Shown in pieces: positions 43,633 to 55,620 of a DNA stretch of 64,000 bases. Source of the DNA: Brachypodium distachyon (taxonomy: Eukaryota > Streptophyta > Magnoliopsida > Poales > Poaceae); NCBI RefSeq assembly GCF_000005505.3, contig NC_016135.3, positions 14,602,613 through 14,666,612 of the forward strand. The letters are read 5' to 3'. The position numbers and the translations under genes were made by a program. The notes beneath the pieces were generated by a model. It saw nothing but the letters and a program-made list of their open reading frames with translations. It did not search any database and was not told where the DNA came from. The stretch's first letter is position 1. Every line of letters starts with the position of its first letter.

Positions 43633-46316
43633 TGCCGGTGGAGTAGCTGAAGCCCACCAAGCCGCTGGGACGCATCACGCTGCCGGTCACCTTCAGGTCC
43701 CAGGAAGCGTTCAGGACCGACCACATAGTGTTCGACGTGGCGCATACCCCGTTGCCCTACAACGGGATCCTTGGTCGGCCAGCTCTGATCAAGGTTATGG
43801 CGGCTACGCATTGCGCCTATGGCGTGATGAAGATGCCGTCCGTTTATGGAGTCCTCTCCATTAGGTGCGACCTCAAAGATGCGGCTTGGTGCGTTGGCGA
43901 GGTCATCCGGGCCACGGCTGCAGTTGACGCCGGCGACGAGGATGTTGTCGAGGACGACGGCTTGCCGGGCGATGCCCCAGCAACGAAGAAGGCCCGCGCT
44001 ACACTGCAAGGGCTTGCCGGGGGCGGCGCAGGCTCGAGCTCGCGCCATGGCAAGGGGCAGGGGCTCCGGGATAACGCCGACGTGTTCGCCTGGCAACCGT
44101 CGGACCTTTTCAGAGTCCCTAGGGAGGTGATTGAGCATCGGCTCGCGGTGCGCCCGGATGCGCACCCTGTCAAGTAGAAGATCCGGCGGCAAGCACAAGA
44201 GCGGAAAGATTTCATCAAGCAAGAGGTGGGCAAGCTCAAGGCTGCCGGGGCGATCAGGGAAGTTTTGTACCCCACTTGGCTGGCTAACCCTGTAGTAGTG
44301 CCCAAAGCAGGGAATAAGCTTCGCATGTGCGTAGATTTTACCGATCTTAATCGTGCATGCCCCAAGGATCCCTTCCCTGTGCCCCGTATCGACCAGATAG
44401 TTGATTCTACCGCTGGTTGTGATTTGCTGAGTTTTTGGGATGCTTTCTCCGGCTACCATCAAATCAAGATGGCGGTCGAGGATGAGGAAAAGACAGCGTT
44501 TATCACCCCGGTTGGCTGCTACTGCTATACATGCATGCCTTTCGGGTTGAAGAACGCGGGCTCCACATTCCACGCGCCCTGCGAGAATGTTTGGGGCCCC
44601 AGCTAGGCCGCAACGCGGAGGCCTACATGGAGGACATCGTCATCAAATCGAAGCGTAGGGACTCCCTGATTGATGACCTGCGGGAGACGTTCGACAACCT
44701 CCACAAGATCAAACTCAGACTGAACCCGGATAAGTGCACCTTCGGTGTCAACTCCGGGCAGCTTCTGGGTTTCTTGGTTTCACACCGGGGGATACAGGCC
44801 AACCCGACCAAATTAAAGCCATTGAGAAGATGGAGGCCCCCTGCAAGGTGAAAGATGTCCAACGCCTCAATGGCTGTGTTGCCGCGCTGGGACGTTTCAT
44901 CTCCAGGCTGGGCGAGCGTGCCTTGCCTTTCTTCTGGGTAATGAAGAAGAAGGGTCCAGTCGACTGGACTCCCGAGGCCGAGGCGGCATTCCGTGAACTC
45001 AAGCAGTACCTGAGGTCGCCGCCCATCCTCGTCGCCCCCAAGCTGGGCGAGCCGCTGCTACTCTACCTAGCGGCGACTGACCAGCTGGTCAGCTCGGTGC
45101 TGGTTGCCGAGAGGGAGGAAGACGTCCCGGGGACTGGGGCTGCAGGGCAGGGGGCGGAGCGGCCTCCTGCAACCGCCTCAGACCCAGGGACCGCCCCCGA
45201 GTCAGCAACCTCGGCACCGCGGATGCGGTTGGTGCAGCGCCCGGTGTACTTCGTTAGTACGGTGCTGCACGACGCTCGGACAAGGTACCCACAAGTGCAG
45301 AAGCTCCTTCTGGGGATTCTCCTTGCGTCCAGCAAGCTGCGCCACTACTTCCAGGCGCACCGCATCACGGTGGTGTCCGGGTTCTGCCTTGAGCGAGCCC
45401 TCACCAACCGTGAAGCCACCGGGAGGGTGGCCGAATGGAGGATGGAGCTGTCGGAGTTCGACCTCCGCTTCGCCAACTCCAAAAGCATTAAGAGCACGGC
45501 GCTGGCGCACTTCGTCGCGGAATGGACGTCCACGGGCGTGGAAGAAAGTAAGCCGGAGACCAGCCATCCCGGCAAGTTGGATGAGGACCACTGGGTCCTC
45601 TACTTCGATGGTGCGTTCAGTCTTCAAGGAGCGGGCGCCGGGGTCGTCATCGAGTCACCCACAGGGGACCAGTTGAGGTTCGCTGTTCAACTCAACTTCG
45701 CTAACTGCACCAACAACACGGCGCAGTACGAGGGCCTGCTTGCCGGGTTGCGGGCAGCGGTCGCCCTCGACATTAAGCGCCCGGTTGTTTGCGGCGATTC
45801 CCAGCTCGTGATCAACCAGGTGAACAAGGACTACGATTGCCCTCAAATGGCGCCGTACGTGGAGGAGGTCCGCAAGCTAGAACGGAAGTTCAAGGGTTTG
45901 CGCTTCGAGCACGTCAAGCGGAAGGATAACTTCACTGCTGACGAGCTGGCCAAGATGGCAGCAGAGCGCCGGAAGCCTCCGATGGGGGTGTTCTGTCAGA
46001 AGCAAGTGGCTCCTTCAGTCGCCCCCCAGCCGGCTGCCGGGGACGCCCCTCCGGCAACCGAAGGAACCCCTGCAGCAGCGGGGGTCCATCCGCTGATAGG
46101 CGGCATGCGTTGGCAGGGAGATTCCCCCCTGGGCGGAAGAAATCGCCCGCTATTTGAAAGGAGAGGCTCTCCCGGAGGATGACGTTGCCGCGGAGCGTGT
46201 AGCGCGGCAAGCCAAGATGTACACTATGGTAGATGGTAACATCTACCGCAGACGTGCGAATGGTGTCAAACTCATCTGCATGCCGCAGGATAAAGGGTGC
46301 GCACTGTTGGAAGACA
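43633..46316 (+). pseudogene. Tat-lineage Gypsy pol fragment (protease end, RT, RNase H, second RNase H)
   Basis: Plus-strand frames read, in order: the end of the protease-RT linker (YNGILGRPALIKVMAATHC, 43.75 kb); the RT with AGAIREVLYPTWLANPVVV, FWDAFSGYHQI and PFGLKNAGSTF; the catalytic box YMEDIVIKS where YVDD is expected; RNase H (LGRFISRL to HYFQAHRI); and a second, archaeal-type RNase H (WVLYFDGAFS, TAQYEGLLAGL, VVCGDSQLV, 45.6-45.85 kb). The dual RNase H is the mark of the Tat/Ogre/Retand lineage. It is broken by TAG at 44,175 and shifts near 44,590 and 44,815. It ends abruptly at about 46,316 before the integrase. Confidence 0.85.
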
Positions 46317-46699
46317 CAACCAAACTCTTTAATGTTCTATAGTGAGAACTCCATCGAGTATCTCCAGGTCTTTGGCGACATTGCTCTTGATTTAATCCAG
46401 TTCCAGTTTTAAGTAGACCACATCCTAAGGCCTTCCGCACTTGATCAAGATTTATATCCCTAATCATGTCTCTTCGCTTCGAAGATCCACCCACCACATT
46501 TAATAAGGTTGAAATCATATTAAAGAAATTACTAATGTCTTTATGCTTTCTTACCACGGCCACGACAACTAGCTGAAGCTGATGTGCAAAGCAATGAACA
46601 TAATAAGCTGTACTACTTTCTCTCATAATCAACGATTGGAGGCGATTGAACTCACCTCGCATATTGCTAGCACCATCATATCCTTGTCCTCATACTTGC
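46317..46699 (-). pseudogene. hAT transposase, middle part
   Basis: The minus-strand frame reads QGYDGASNMRGEFNRLQSLI, SSTAYYVHCFAHQLQLVVVA, SKRRDMIRDI and GDTRWSSHYRTLKSL, the DUF4371-hAT core around the second catalytic region. It ends at the join with the Tat fragment. Its last ~115 bp nearly equal the first part of the plus-strand copy at 27,704. Confidence 0.82.
46664..46699 (+). repeat. 36-bp target duplication, left copy
   Basis: TTGCTAGCACCATC to ACTTGC, identical at 35 of 36 bases to 52558-52593. It lies immediately before the LTR start at 46700. On the minus strand it encodes the hAT motif RGQGYDGAS. Confidence 0.9.
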
Positions 46700-47759
46700 T
46701 GTAACATCCAAAAATTTCAAACTTTTACATGTGCCTTGCATCCATGAGCATCATGCCACAATTGCATATTTGAATTCAAATTTGAATCTCAAAAGGCTTT
46801 GGAAAGATAAAAGGGGTTTAAAGCATATATAAGCTATCCCATAATTTTTGGATAACTATTTAGAGTTGAAAAACTATTTTATTTAAATAGTTATATAGCC
46901 CTAAAGGCATTTATAGGACAAATGTATTTTTATGTATTTTATTTTGAGGGGAAATTACTCCCAAAAGTTGAATCATGGTAAAACAAGATTTTACAAATTT
47001 TCTGGAATTTATTTGAAAAAATTTGGAGTTCAAAATCAAAAGATATCAAAGAAATGAGAAAAGCAGAAAAAGAAAAGGGCTAAAAGAAAAAAAAAAGGGA
47101 AAACCGGACCGGCCCGGCCAAATTGGGCCGAAATGGCCCCGTTCCGCGTGCCCGCGCCAAACCGACCGGCCCGGTCCACGCGCGCACCCGCACCGAGCCG
47201 CTGACAGGCGGGGCCCACCTGTCAGGGTCATCTTCCTCGTAAGGAAGGCGCCCGCGTCCGCCGCGCTGCCTGCCGTTTTCGCCGCCGCGCGCTCACCGCC
47301 ACAATCTCCCCGCCCGTCCTTCTTTTGCAACCCTGAGCACGTCCATTTAAGCCCCGCGACCCCCTCTCTTCATCCCCCTTGCTTCCCCAGTCGATTGCGC
47401 GCAACGCCGAAGAAATTTCTCGCCAGAGTCCAACCGCGCCGCCGCCGTTTTTCTCTCGCCGACGAAGTTCCGGTGAGCCATCCCCGAAGCCGCCGCCCTC
47501 TCTCTTCTTCTCTCTCCCTCGCGGTTCGTGTGACATGCTTCTTCTCCATTTTTGTGCCCTGCAGCGTCGCCCCTGCCGCCGCCCGAAGCTTCGCCGGAGC
47601 CCGTGCCGCGCCGCCCCGCTCACCTTCGTCCTAGGCGCCGACCCCGACGCGCCCGAGCTCCGCCGCCGCCACCCGCGCCTCCGCCCCGACGAGCCGCGCA
47701 CGCTCGTGACCTCCCCGAGCCGCCCCATCGCCGGAATCGCCCGCCGCCGCTCGAATCCC

Positions 47760-50700
47760 TGTGCTCACAGTGCTATCCCTGGATCATAGCTAGCACACAC
47801 AGTAACAAGTGGATACCAAGAAAACATATATCATCTTTATTAATCAATGACAAATCCAGAGTTTTAATTATTACAATCTGCACAGCTATAGTGACTGGCT
47901 CAGTTTACAACGGAAGCAAAATAAAGCAAATAAAACTTGGGCTCCATCAACGCCACATGGCTTTATTGAGTATAGGCCCCGTGAACCCTGCGTCTTCACT
48001 CGTCATCTGCACGTGATATGTAGCAGGTGAGTACATGGAATGTACTCGCAAGTTGCCAAGGGAAGTATAACAAATGTATATGCATGGATAAGGAAGAGAT
48101 GGCTGAGGGGTTCTTTTGCATAAAGCCAATTTTTGTTTCGCAAACATTTTCGAAAGCCTTTTTTTTTAAAGGATTTCTTAAGTCAAAACAATCTTCCCAT
48201 GGTACATCCCCATGTCAAAATACGAGCTAAACTGACTCCAGCCAATCACTAGGTAGAGCCAGCTGCTTAGGCTTTTCGGGCAACCGCTAGTCAGATGACA
48301 TAACTTGCCAAAACCTTTTTTTTTAAACACTTAGAAAACAGAGGAGATCCTTCACTGGTTTCGAATCTTCAGTCGCTCAAATTGCTCATAACCGGGAGCA
48401 CGGCTAATCGATTAGATTTCACTCTGCAGAGGTTGTACACTTTTCCCACATGACACAATCAGTCCAAAGTGTTGCCTAACGACAAGCGTGCGCAACAGGT
48501 AAAGATTGTGGCGAGGTCTTTTGATGGAGTCCCCCGTACATAATGCCAGCACGCCCACGACCCTGATCCGAAGAACGCTCTCCTAGGGCCATGCCAATGC
48601 ACGAGTTCTCATCCACCTACTTGACCAAGCCAGAGCCCATGTAGCATGTGGTTGTACAGGAAACTTCTGGGAATGAAACTTAAAAGGTTCTCTTTGTTCC
48701 TGGGCAGCGGTCCCCACCAAAATCCTGAGCATCCGCAGAGCCAATCACTGGATGCAGCTCTTGTAGACACCAATCACTGGCTCTTATCATACCACTCCGC
48801 CCAGAGAAAAACATTTTGGGTTTTGGTTTAGAAAATACTTTTCACAAAACTGCCCCATAATGGGCTCATAATTTCATAAAACCATTTTATCGAAAAGACC
48901 ATAACCCTTATGCAAGCATTGCTAAGTACATAGATTTTGTAAAGTATAAAACAAGGCTACAAGGATAAATGGCATGGAACCTATGGCTATCTACTATTGG
49001 ATATAGAAACATATAGCATTTTCCTACACATGCATTTCTACAAAAATAGATAAAACATGCATAGCAAAATAATGGGATAAATATGGTCAAAGCAACTTGC
49101 CTTCTGAGTACTCGCAGCAAGAATCACACTCCTGATAGCACTCCGCGTCACACTCCGTGCAATCTAACGTTAAAAGAAACGATACCGAAATAAATAAACA
49201 ACTCCACAAGAACACGTTTTCGGTATGCATGCATGAAACTCCAAACCATTGTAAACACGTTCGAGTGCAAAGGTACTACTGAAGAAAAACTCCAAAACCA
49301 ACATAAGCATAGTAATAATAATTTGATGGTTTCTCAACTACACCTATTTAATCTAAGCTTAGACCAACTTACTGTTCCAATGTCTAAACAAGTGCTAGCA
49401 AATTTTATTGAAGATTTACTGTTGCTAAATATCTTCACCGAGAGTTACACCAAAAAAAGGGGTTTGGTTTTAACTAGGTTATGGGCAGATTAGGCCGAAA
49501 CTTAACCTGTAATTACCACTGCAGCAAGTTTTTAGAAACTAGAATCTAACAGGTTCATTAAATCCTACATGTTCTAGGCTTTCCAGAAAGGTCTAACTTG
49601 CAAAGTTTGGATTAACAAATCAAAAGATATGCTTTTCAGAAGTTGACCAACCTATACTAGAGGTGCTGTGAATACAGTTTTCCAAAGATCATATACTGGT
49701 GTGAACCGATCTGATGTTGTGCAACAAGTGAACTAATGTTTGGACAAAGATCTATTCTACGCTCTAAAGGAGGTTTTACGCCAGCAGGTTCTACAAAACA
49801 GTCTATACGAATTCTAGAAGGTGACTACTGCAGAAGACACATGCTGTGGATAGCTAATACCAACGAAGATGCACTACAGGAGATCATGGATACGGGGTAT
49901 CCCTAGTGAACTAATCTGTAGATAAATGTTTGCCCTAACAATAGCAGAAAGAATTGGCTAAAAATGTTCTACAGTTCAAGAGTTACAAGCTATCGAAAAA
50001 GGCTAATCAAAACTGCTCGTGCTGAGTGTTTCTAACCGGAGGAAGTTCGCCGGAGTTGAGGAAAACAGCGAGGGAATGGGGCAGCGCTTGGGCGTAGCCA
50101 GTGGGGTGGCGAGGTGAGAAGAAAGGAGGACCTGGGCGCCTTTTATAGGGGAAGGGGAGAGCAGGGTCGAGAGATTATCTCGTCGGAATCAATGGCTCTA
50201 GCCATTAATGGAGAGGAGAGCTGTGGGGAGACCGTTGTGCTGTAATTTGGGAAACTGAGGAGGGGATTGGGGAGAGGAGGCTCGTGGGATTCGATTCAGA
50301 GCACCTGGACGGGGAACGGTGAGGGAAGGTGAGGGGAGCCGGAGGAGATTGCGCCGGCGACGGCGCTGTGCCTGTGTCTGTTCGTGCTCGTGCAGGAGGA
50401 GGAAGACGAGTGCCTGTGGGGGTTGGTGAAGGGGCGCGTAGAGATAAACAAAAACTTTTCTTACGCGAACTCCCAAGATCTAGCCGAGGTAGAAGGCCAC
50501 AAGGATTACCACTAGACACGCAGTTGCGGATTATCGATGCGGCGCCTTGATGCAGTGCAGTCTCTCGATCCGATCCAGCCGATCCAATCCCGCGATCGTC
50601 GAAGCGCTGAACGTACAGCACCTCTGCCGGTATCCACACGTGCGAGGAGGAGCTCCGGCGGCGGACTGCTAGGTCCGGTGCGACGGTTGGACTGAATAGG

Positions 50701-52259
50701 GGTAGGGTTCTCAACGCATAAGAGTGGAAAAACCGTGTCCCTTAGGCATCCCCGCCCCTGCTTATATACCGAGTGGAAGTGGGCTCCAGCACTTGTGGCC
50801 CATCCACTCTGCAAGTCCAACTCGCATTGTCAGCCCAATTCCAATTCGGGTCCAACCCGACCAAATACTTGCTCCCGCTCTTATGTGTGTGACCCCGCAG
50901 GCTCATGGCGACTTGGACACGATTGGAGTCCGACTCTCAATCGATAAATCAGTAGCGGCTCCTAGCAGAACGTGCCGACTCCCAAGTACCATCGAGTCAT
51001 GACGACGTACCTTCCAATGTGACATACATCTTAGTCCCTTTTGCCTCACGATATACCTTGTCAAACTATAGGCGATTAATCGTCATCCCTTTAATAGTTC
51101 AATTCTCTTCTCGATCTGTGATATACGATTCATCCGACTAACTCTTAGTCGATCGGCCCGGTTAACAGTTAACCAAATCGCGCATGGCCATGCTTCCCAA
51201 ATCATATCACTCGAGAGGGCCCAGAGAATATCTCTGCAGTCGGAGGGGCAAAATCCCATCTTGGTTATCCACATCACACAGCTTGATTCTCAGTCAACCC
51301 GAACTCTGCCTTTATAACTGCCCTGTTACGGAACAACGTTTGACAGAACCTAAGTTGGTGATCCACAACTCGGATTGTGCGATAACCTCAGGTCTAAGGA
51401 TTACATTGATTGAGACATGCAAGTGACGACCTACTCGTTGCATCTCAATATGGGTCAGTCCGACTCGCTAAACTCTTTAGCCGAGTCCGTGTAAGCTGAA
51501 ATGACATCACCATGCCCATGACAAGTGGAACCGAGTCATCAGCCAACTTTCACATTAGTCTAGGTTATGTGTCCAACACAACCTCAATGACTAAGGACAA
51601 TTTAGTATGAACAACATGAATACATAGTTTCATAATCAAATCACATATTCAATGATACATATCAGATGTTCAAACAAGGACAACTTAATAATATTTATGA
51701 ATACATTGAGAATTACATCATACATGATTGCCTCTAGGGCATATTCCCAACAGTTGGGCTGGGCTGTGGCGCTCGGGAGAGATGGGCCAGCGAGATGGGC
51801 TCCCTAGGTGGGCTTCGGTAATTTGTTTTCTGGTTTTTCCAAATTGTTTCCTCTTTAATAAATTCTGGATTTGGTTATGGTATTCAAAATAACACCAAAC
51901 CTTGTGCATAAAATTCCAGAGATTCAAACAAAATGCTTTGGGCCTAGGAAAATTATTTCCAGCCATACATACCATGTGAAAATAATTATTGTATCAAAAT
52001 ATTCCGCTACGAGCTTAAGTATCTTATAAAAATTAATTTATAGAGCTTGTACTTCCCACAATATTTTATAACTCCAAATATGCATTGGTGACATAAATTA
52101 AATCATTCCCTTTTTGAGAATGTCATGTTACCCTCTTCTTGTTCTCAAACACACTTGGAAATGAAATAAAATATGTCTAGAAATTCAAAAATGCATGAGA
52201 AACTAAATATGCATGAGGCATGATGCTATTACAGCCAAAATGAAATTTTGGGTGTTACA
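47760..52259 (-). mobile_element. X3: nested minus-strand LTR of the same family
   Basis: On the minus strand it starts TGTAACACCC at 52259 and can be followed to about 47,760, where GTGCTAG...TAGCACACACAG and GAGTACATGGAATGTACTCG match X1 and X2. Its length without the nested Copia LTR is about 3.2 kb. The left border is uncertain by tens of bases. No coding domain is present. Confidence 0.65.
50427..51752 (-). mobile_element. Solo Copia LTR, 1,326 bp
   Basis: On the minus strand it starts TGTTGGGAATATGCCCTAGA and ends CGCCCCTTCA. The 5-bp duplication GTTGG flanks it (50422-50426 and 51753-51757). The TATATAAG-like box and the phrase CCAGAGATATTCTC... are shared in spirit with Angela LTRs, but the sequence is a different Copia family. 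No internal region remains. Confidence 0.88.
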
Positions 52260-52557
52260 GCTCCTTGCCGAAACCCTAGCGCCGGTGAGCTCCCATATTC
52301 AATCCCGACCGTCCATCCATCTCCAACGGTGTAGATTAGATCTATTTTTATTCACTTAACCGAACCGGTACGCACCAATGAGAACGTGCCACGTGTCACT
52401 GCGTTAATAAGATGAAAATCTAATTTTTAATTCCCCGGATTAATTAAATGGCATTTTGCAGATAGGCCCCTGTAACTTCAAATGATCATAACTTTAAATC
52501 TGTTTGGTCAAATTTAATGATCCGCACCTTTTTGGAATCCTTAGGAAATGTAGAATC

Positions 52558-52593
52558 TTGCTAGCACCATCATATCCTTGTCCTCGTACTTGC
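52558..52593 (+). repeat. 36-bp target duplication, right copy
   Basis: The second copy of the block at 46664-46699, with one difference (CTCGTAC against CTCATAC). The hAT coding frame continues from here. Confidence 0.9.
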
Positions 52594-53536
52594 TTGAAGC
52601 TCAGGTCATATTTTACAAATAGAGATTCGATTGAAGACTTGAGGCCGGAAGAAGTTGTCTCTTTGACATGAATAAGACCAACAAAACTCTATTTAACAAT
52701 TCCACAGCTATCGACATACCGCAAGACCACTGCCATTTGCTCTTTTGCAAGAGACATCTCTTGACTCATCAACAAGCAAGCAGAACACACTACAACCAAT
52801 TTCTTTCAGAATAGAACTAATTATCTCTTCTGCAAAACAAGTAGCTATATCTTTTTGTACTTCTGGGGACGCCATAAGAGAATTGCCCGCAGCATCTTTT
52901 CCCAATGCCTTGCCATAAGCTAGATCATGCTCTGCTAGGACATCACGAAATTCTCTAAAATTCCCCTTGTTTAACGATTCCTTTGACTCATCATGGCCTT
53001 CGAAAGCCAATCCTTGCTTCAATAGTAATCTAGCGGTGACAATTGAGGAATCTAGTCATGTAAAATAAGCACGCTTCGTGGCTTCACTCTGTATATTGAT
53101 AGCAACATCAATACGGTCATCAATATGCTCTTTCAGACTTGCCTTTCTGTTCCAGGCGTTCCAACCTATCAACAACTGCCCCATACCCAGCTTCTTTTTG
53201 ACTGCCACAGTCCTTGAATAAGAAGCAACAAAAACAATATGCTTTTTTTTTGGATTCGCTATACTCAAGCCAACTCCCAAACTCATCAAACCATTCAGGA
53301 TTAAACCTTCGATTTTTACCCCCAATCATTCTATATTCAAATCCACAGCTGCGAGGTTGGGAAGGTCCTCTAACCAGGTACTTTCTTCTCACGAGATCTT
53401 TCATATTAGGATGGTAATCTTCGATCATTTTTCTTTTCCCCGGATCATATTCAATCTCCTTTTTCCAATCAATATCTTCTGGATGAACAATCTGTGCTTG
53501 TGACGATGATTTTCATTCTAGAAGATATCTATCCAT
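52594..53536 (-). pseudogene. hAT transposase, N-terminal part (TTF-type zinc finger)
   Basis: From an ATG at 53536 the frame reads MDRYLLE, then a TGA, then HPEDIDWKKEIEYDPGKRK. RGPSQPRSCGFEYRMIGGK, FNPEWFDEFGSWLEYSESK and KKAYCFCCFLFK give the TTF-type zinc finger. Later KEHIDDRIDVAINIQSEATK and FCLLVDESRDVSCK give the first catalytic Asp region. Frameshifts lie near 53,210 and 53,050. No intact transposase can be made. Confidence 0.85.
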
Positions 53537-54379
53537 GTTATTAGTTACCTACGTTTGATCATTGAGCAGCTTAATTAATGGAACGTAATTGGGGAAGAAC
53601 AGATCGAGTTCAAGGCAAGAATAGATCAGCCGATCAGGGAAGAACCTGATCCTGACGGCCCTGCTGACGGCGTGATGAATTTCGCGTGCAGTCGTCGCCG
53701 GCTCCGATCCTCCGATCGTCGATCGAGTTCAAGGAGCAGCAGCGGCGGGCGGCGGCGGGCGTGATTTTTTTTGTTGAGTTCTAACTTCTGCCTGGAACTG
53801 GAACAGGCCTGAACTGGAAGACAAAAAGACGACGGCTTGACGAGACAGGGGCGAGTGTGACGGGCGGATTGAATCACGAGCAGGGCGCACGATCGATCGA
53901 TTGATGGACTTTTTCTAATCGACTTCTTCCAGGCCTGCAAGTAGCGCCTAGCCTAATAGGCAGGCAGGCCTGCTGTCGCGTACTCGGTGGGCTTCAGGTT
54001 GACGACGTGGGCTTGGCCGGCTGGAGCCAGGTGCACAACGGTCACACATCCCTGGTTCACCAGCATAAATTATGTATAATTAGCATTAAACTTCTTTTTT
54101 GACCCTCGTGCCTGTGCACCAGGGTGGCTCCACGTAGCTCCGCCCCTGTATGTAAGCACATTATAGTCGACAACATTGCAGAATTCATTTGATTCATAAA
54201 ATCCAACATTAATATCTGAGCACATTACAATCAACAAGACTTACAGCTTAGGCAACTAATACAGTTTCCAATACAGTCTACATACCAGGCACTGCAACAT
54301 TACAGAACCAATCACAGACTAGGAAAACAATAAAAATCTGCAGACTTTGCAGCTCCTTCCTCATTATCTTCGCATCATT

Positions 54380-54970
54380 CTCTAGGGAAACCACGTTCCT
54401 CTCCTCGCGTGGTCCAGCTTCTGTTTCATTTCAAGCAGCTGTATTTCAACATCTCCATATTTAGACTTCAGATTTTTCCTTCTCCTTCTTCCATTTCACA
54501 CAGCAATCACGAAGATCCCCAATTAAATCCCTCAAGAATGAGGCTGTTGGTGTGTAATGCCATAGAAAGAAGCTGCATCCTTCGGATGCCTAAAACAACC
54601 CATACAAAAACTGTGAAGAACTTGAATTTTTTAATCACACACAACATGGGCACTGCAAAACTTACCCCGCGTGATGGGCACGTGTTACAATCTCCCTGGG
54701 TTCATCAGGCTCCACGAAATCCAACGCGGCGACTTCATCCCACGGTCGCATATATAACACCTCCGGCGAGTACTCCATTGGCTTCTCGCGGTATGAGATT
54801 GGCGATGAGGAGGCAGGAGTCGGCAAGCTCACACCACCGGTAGTGGACCGCGAAGAACCAAACCTAAACGTTGATCAGCCGGAACTACGCTCCATTGGGA
54901 TGGGATTGCCGCTGCAAAGCTTGATTCCCCCGATTCAGGGGCTCTCGATTACTAGGGTTTCTCGAGGGGG
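54380..54970 (-). pseudogene. GRF-type zinc-finger gene remnant, two exons
   Basis: On the minus strand, exon 1 (down to 54666) reads STTGGVSLPTPASSSPISYR, KPMEYSPEVLYMRPWDEVAA and FVEPDEPREIV. A G|GTAAGT donor and a TTTTAG acceptor bound a 76-bp intron (54590-54665). Exon 2 reads ASFLRDLIGDLRDCCVKWKK and stops at TAA near 54,465. This order matches the grass GRF zinc-finger family, but the Cys/His core between the exons is missing, so the zinc finger itself is gone. The leader has a telo-box AAACCCTAG near 54,957. It is likely a decayed member of a large grass family. Confidence 0.55.
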
Positions 54971-55535
54971 GAAATTGGGTCCTTTAGTGTTTTCGTGAGA
55001 AGGGGGGAGAAGAGATGGGATTTAATTGCCAAGCCACATCACCGGTCATCAAAAGAGTCAACTATGCCTAATCATGCACTAAACCGCCCTAAATGTGCCA
55101 CGTCGAGTCATATATCACTAAGTAGGCTGGTATTAGGGATTTCAGAGTTAAAATTACCCGGTTTTGCACTTCAGGGGATCCACGAGCTACATTTGAAGGT
55201 GAAATATGGACTTTTTTTCTTTTACCGCAGACTCACGTGATCAAGGGTTGGAGATAAATTAATCTAACAGACATAGAGGTGATCGATCGGCGCGAAAAAT
55301 CCGTAAGCTACAGGCCCCAAGAAATAATGAACTATTTAAAACCTTGTCCAAAATAAGCTTACAACGGCTTTGATTTGCCACGTCACTAAAAGAAGTGGAC
55401 CTAACATGTTAGAAACCAGTTAATCATTTAAATGGGATTAAACATGTCACATACTTACAAATAGAGGGCAACAGGTGATACAAATTTTAAATGAGATAAA
55501 CGGTGTCACACATTGCCCACATGTGTTAAAAACTA
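54971..55535. other. Unassigned flank
   Basis: No supported gene. It may be the promoter side of the GRF remnant. Short similar phrases with GTGTCACACATTGCCCACATG and CATGTCACATACTTAC suggest local duplication at 55,435-55,530. Confidence 0.35.
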
Positions 55536-55620
55536 CTCCCTCTGTCCCATATTAAGTGACTCTAATTTAACCAAACATGGATGTATATGTACCTAAAAAT
55601 CATGGAGATACATGTAAGTA
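55536..55620 (+). mobile_element. Stowaway/Mariner-type MITE end, truncated
   Basis: CTCCCTCTGTCCCATATTAA preceded by TA is the standard Stowaway terminus of grasses. The paired inverted terminus was not found within the next few hundred bases, so only one end seems to remain. Confidence 0.6.

Larger units (their letters stand above)
46700..52557 (+). mobile_element. Truncated plus-strand LTR of the TGTAACATCC family
   Basis: It starts TGTAACATCCAAAAATTTC at 46700 and follows the X2 LTR sequence (in the opposite orientation) through its GC-rich block. It resumes after the nested LTR at 52,260, then stops in mid-LTR at GTAGAATCTT (52557), where X2 continues. There is no LTR 3' end, primer site or coding domain. 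The host is duplicated for 36 bp, not the 5 bp that an integrase would give. Confidence 0.7.
46317..54148 (-). mobile_element. hAT element, 5' part, with nested LTRs
   Basis: The element starts on the minus strand at 54148 with CAGGGGCGGAGCTACG, a typical hAT end, followed outward by TATGTAAG, which would be its 8-bp duplication. It carries the transposase N-terminus (53,536-52,594) and middle (46,699-46,317) and is cut by the Tat fragment at about 46,317. Removing the insert 46,700-52,557 and one copy of a 36-bp duplication restores continuity of the coding order. The C-terminus is absent. Confidence 0.75.

Noticed and set aside
42825..44573. A 582-codon minus-strand open frame
   Set aside because: Its first part is antisense of the plus-strand Tat reverse transcriptase and its second part is real chromovirus integrase. 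It is a chance read-through of the 43.63-kb junction.
47023..47789. Overlapping 130-200-codon frames on both strands
   Set aside because: GC-rich LTR sequence; no domain and no frame shared with X1 or X2.
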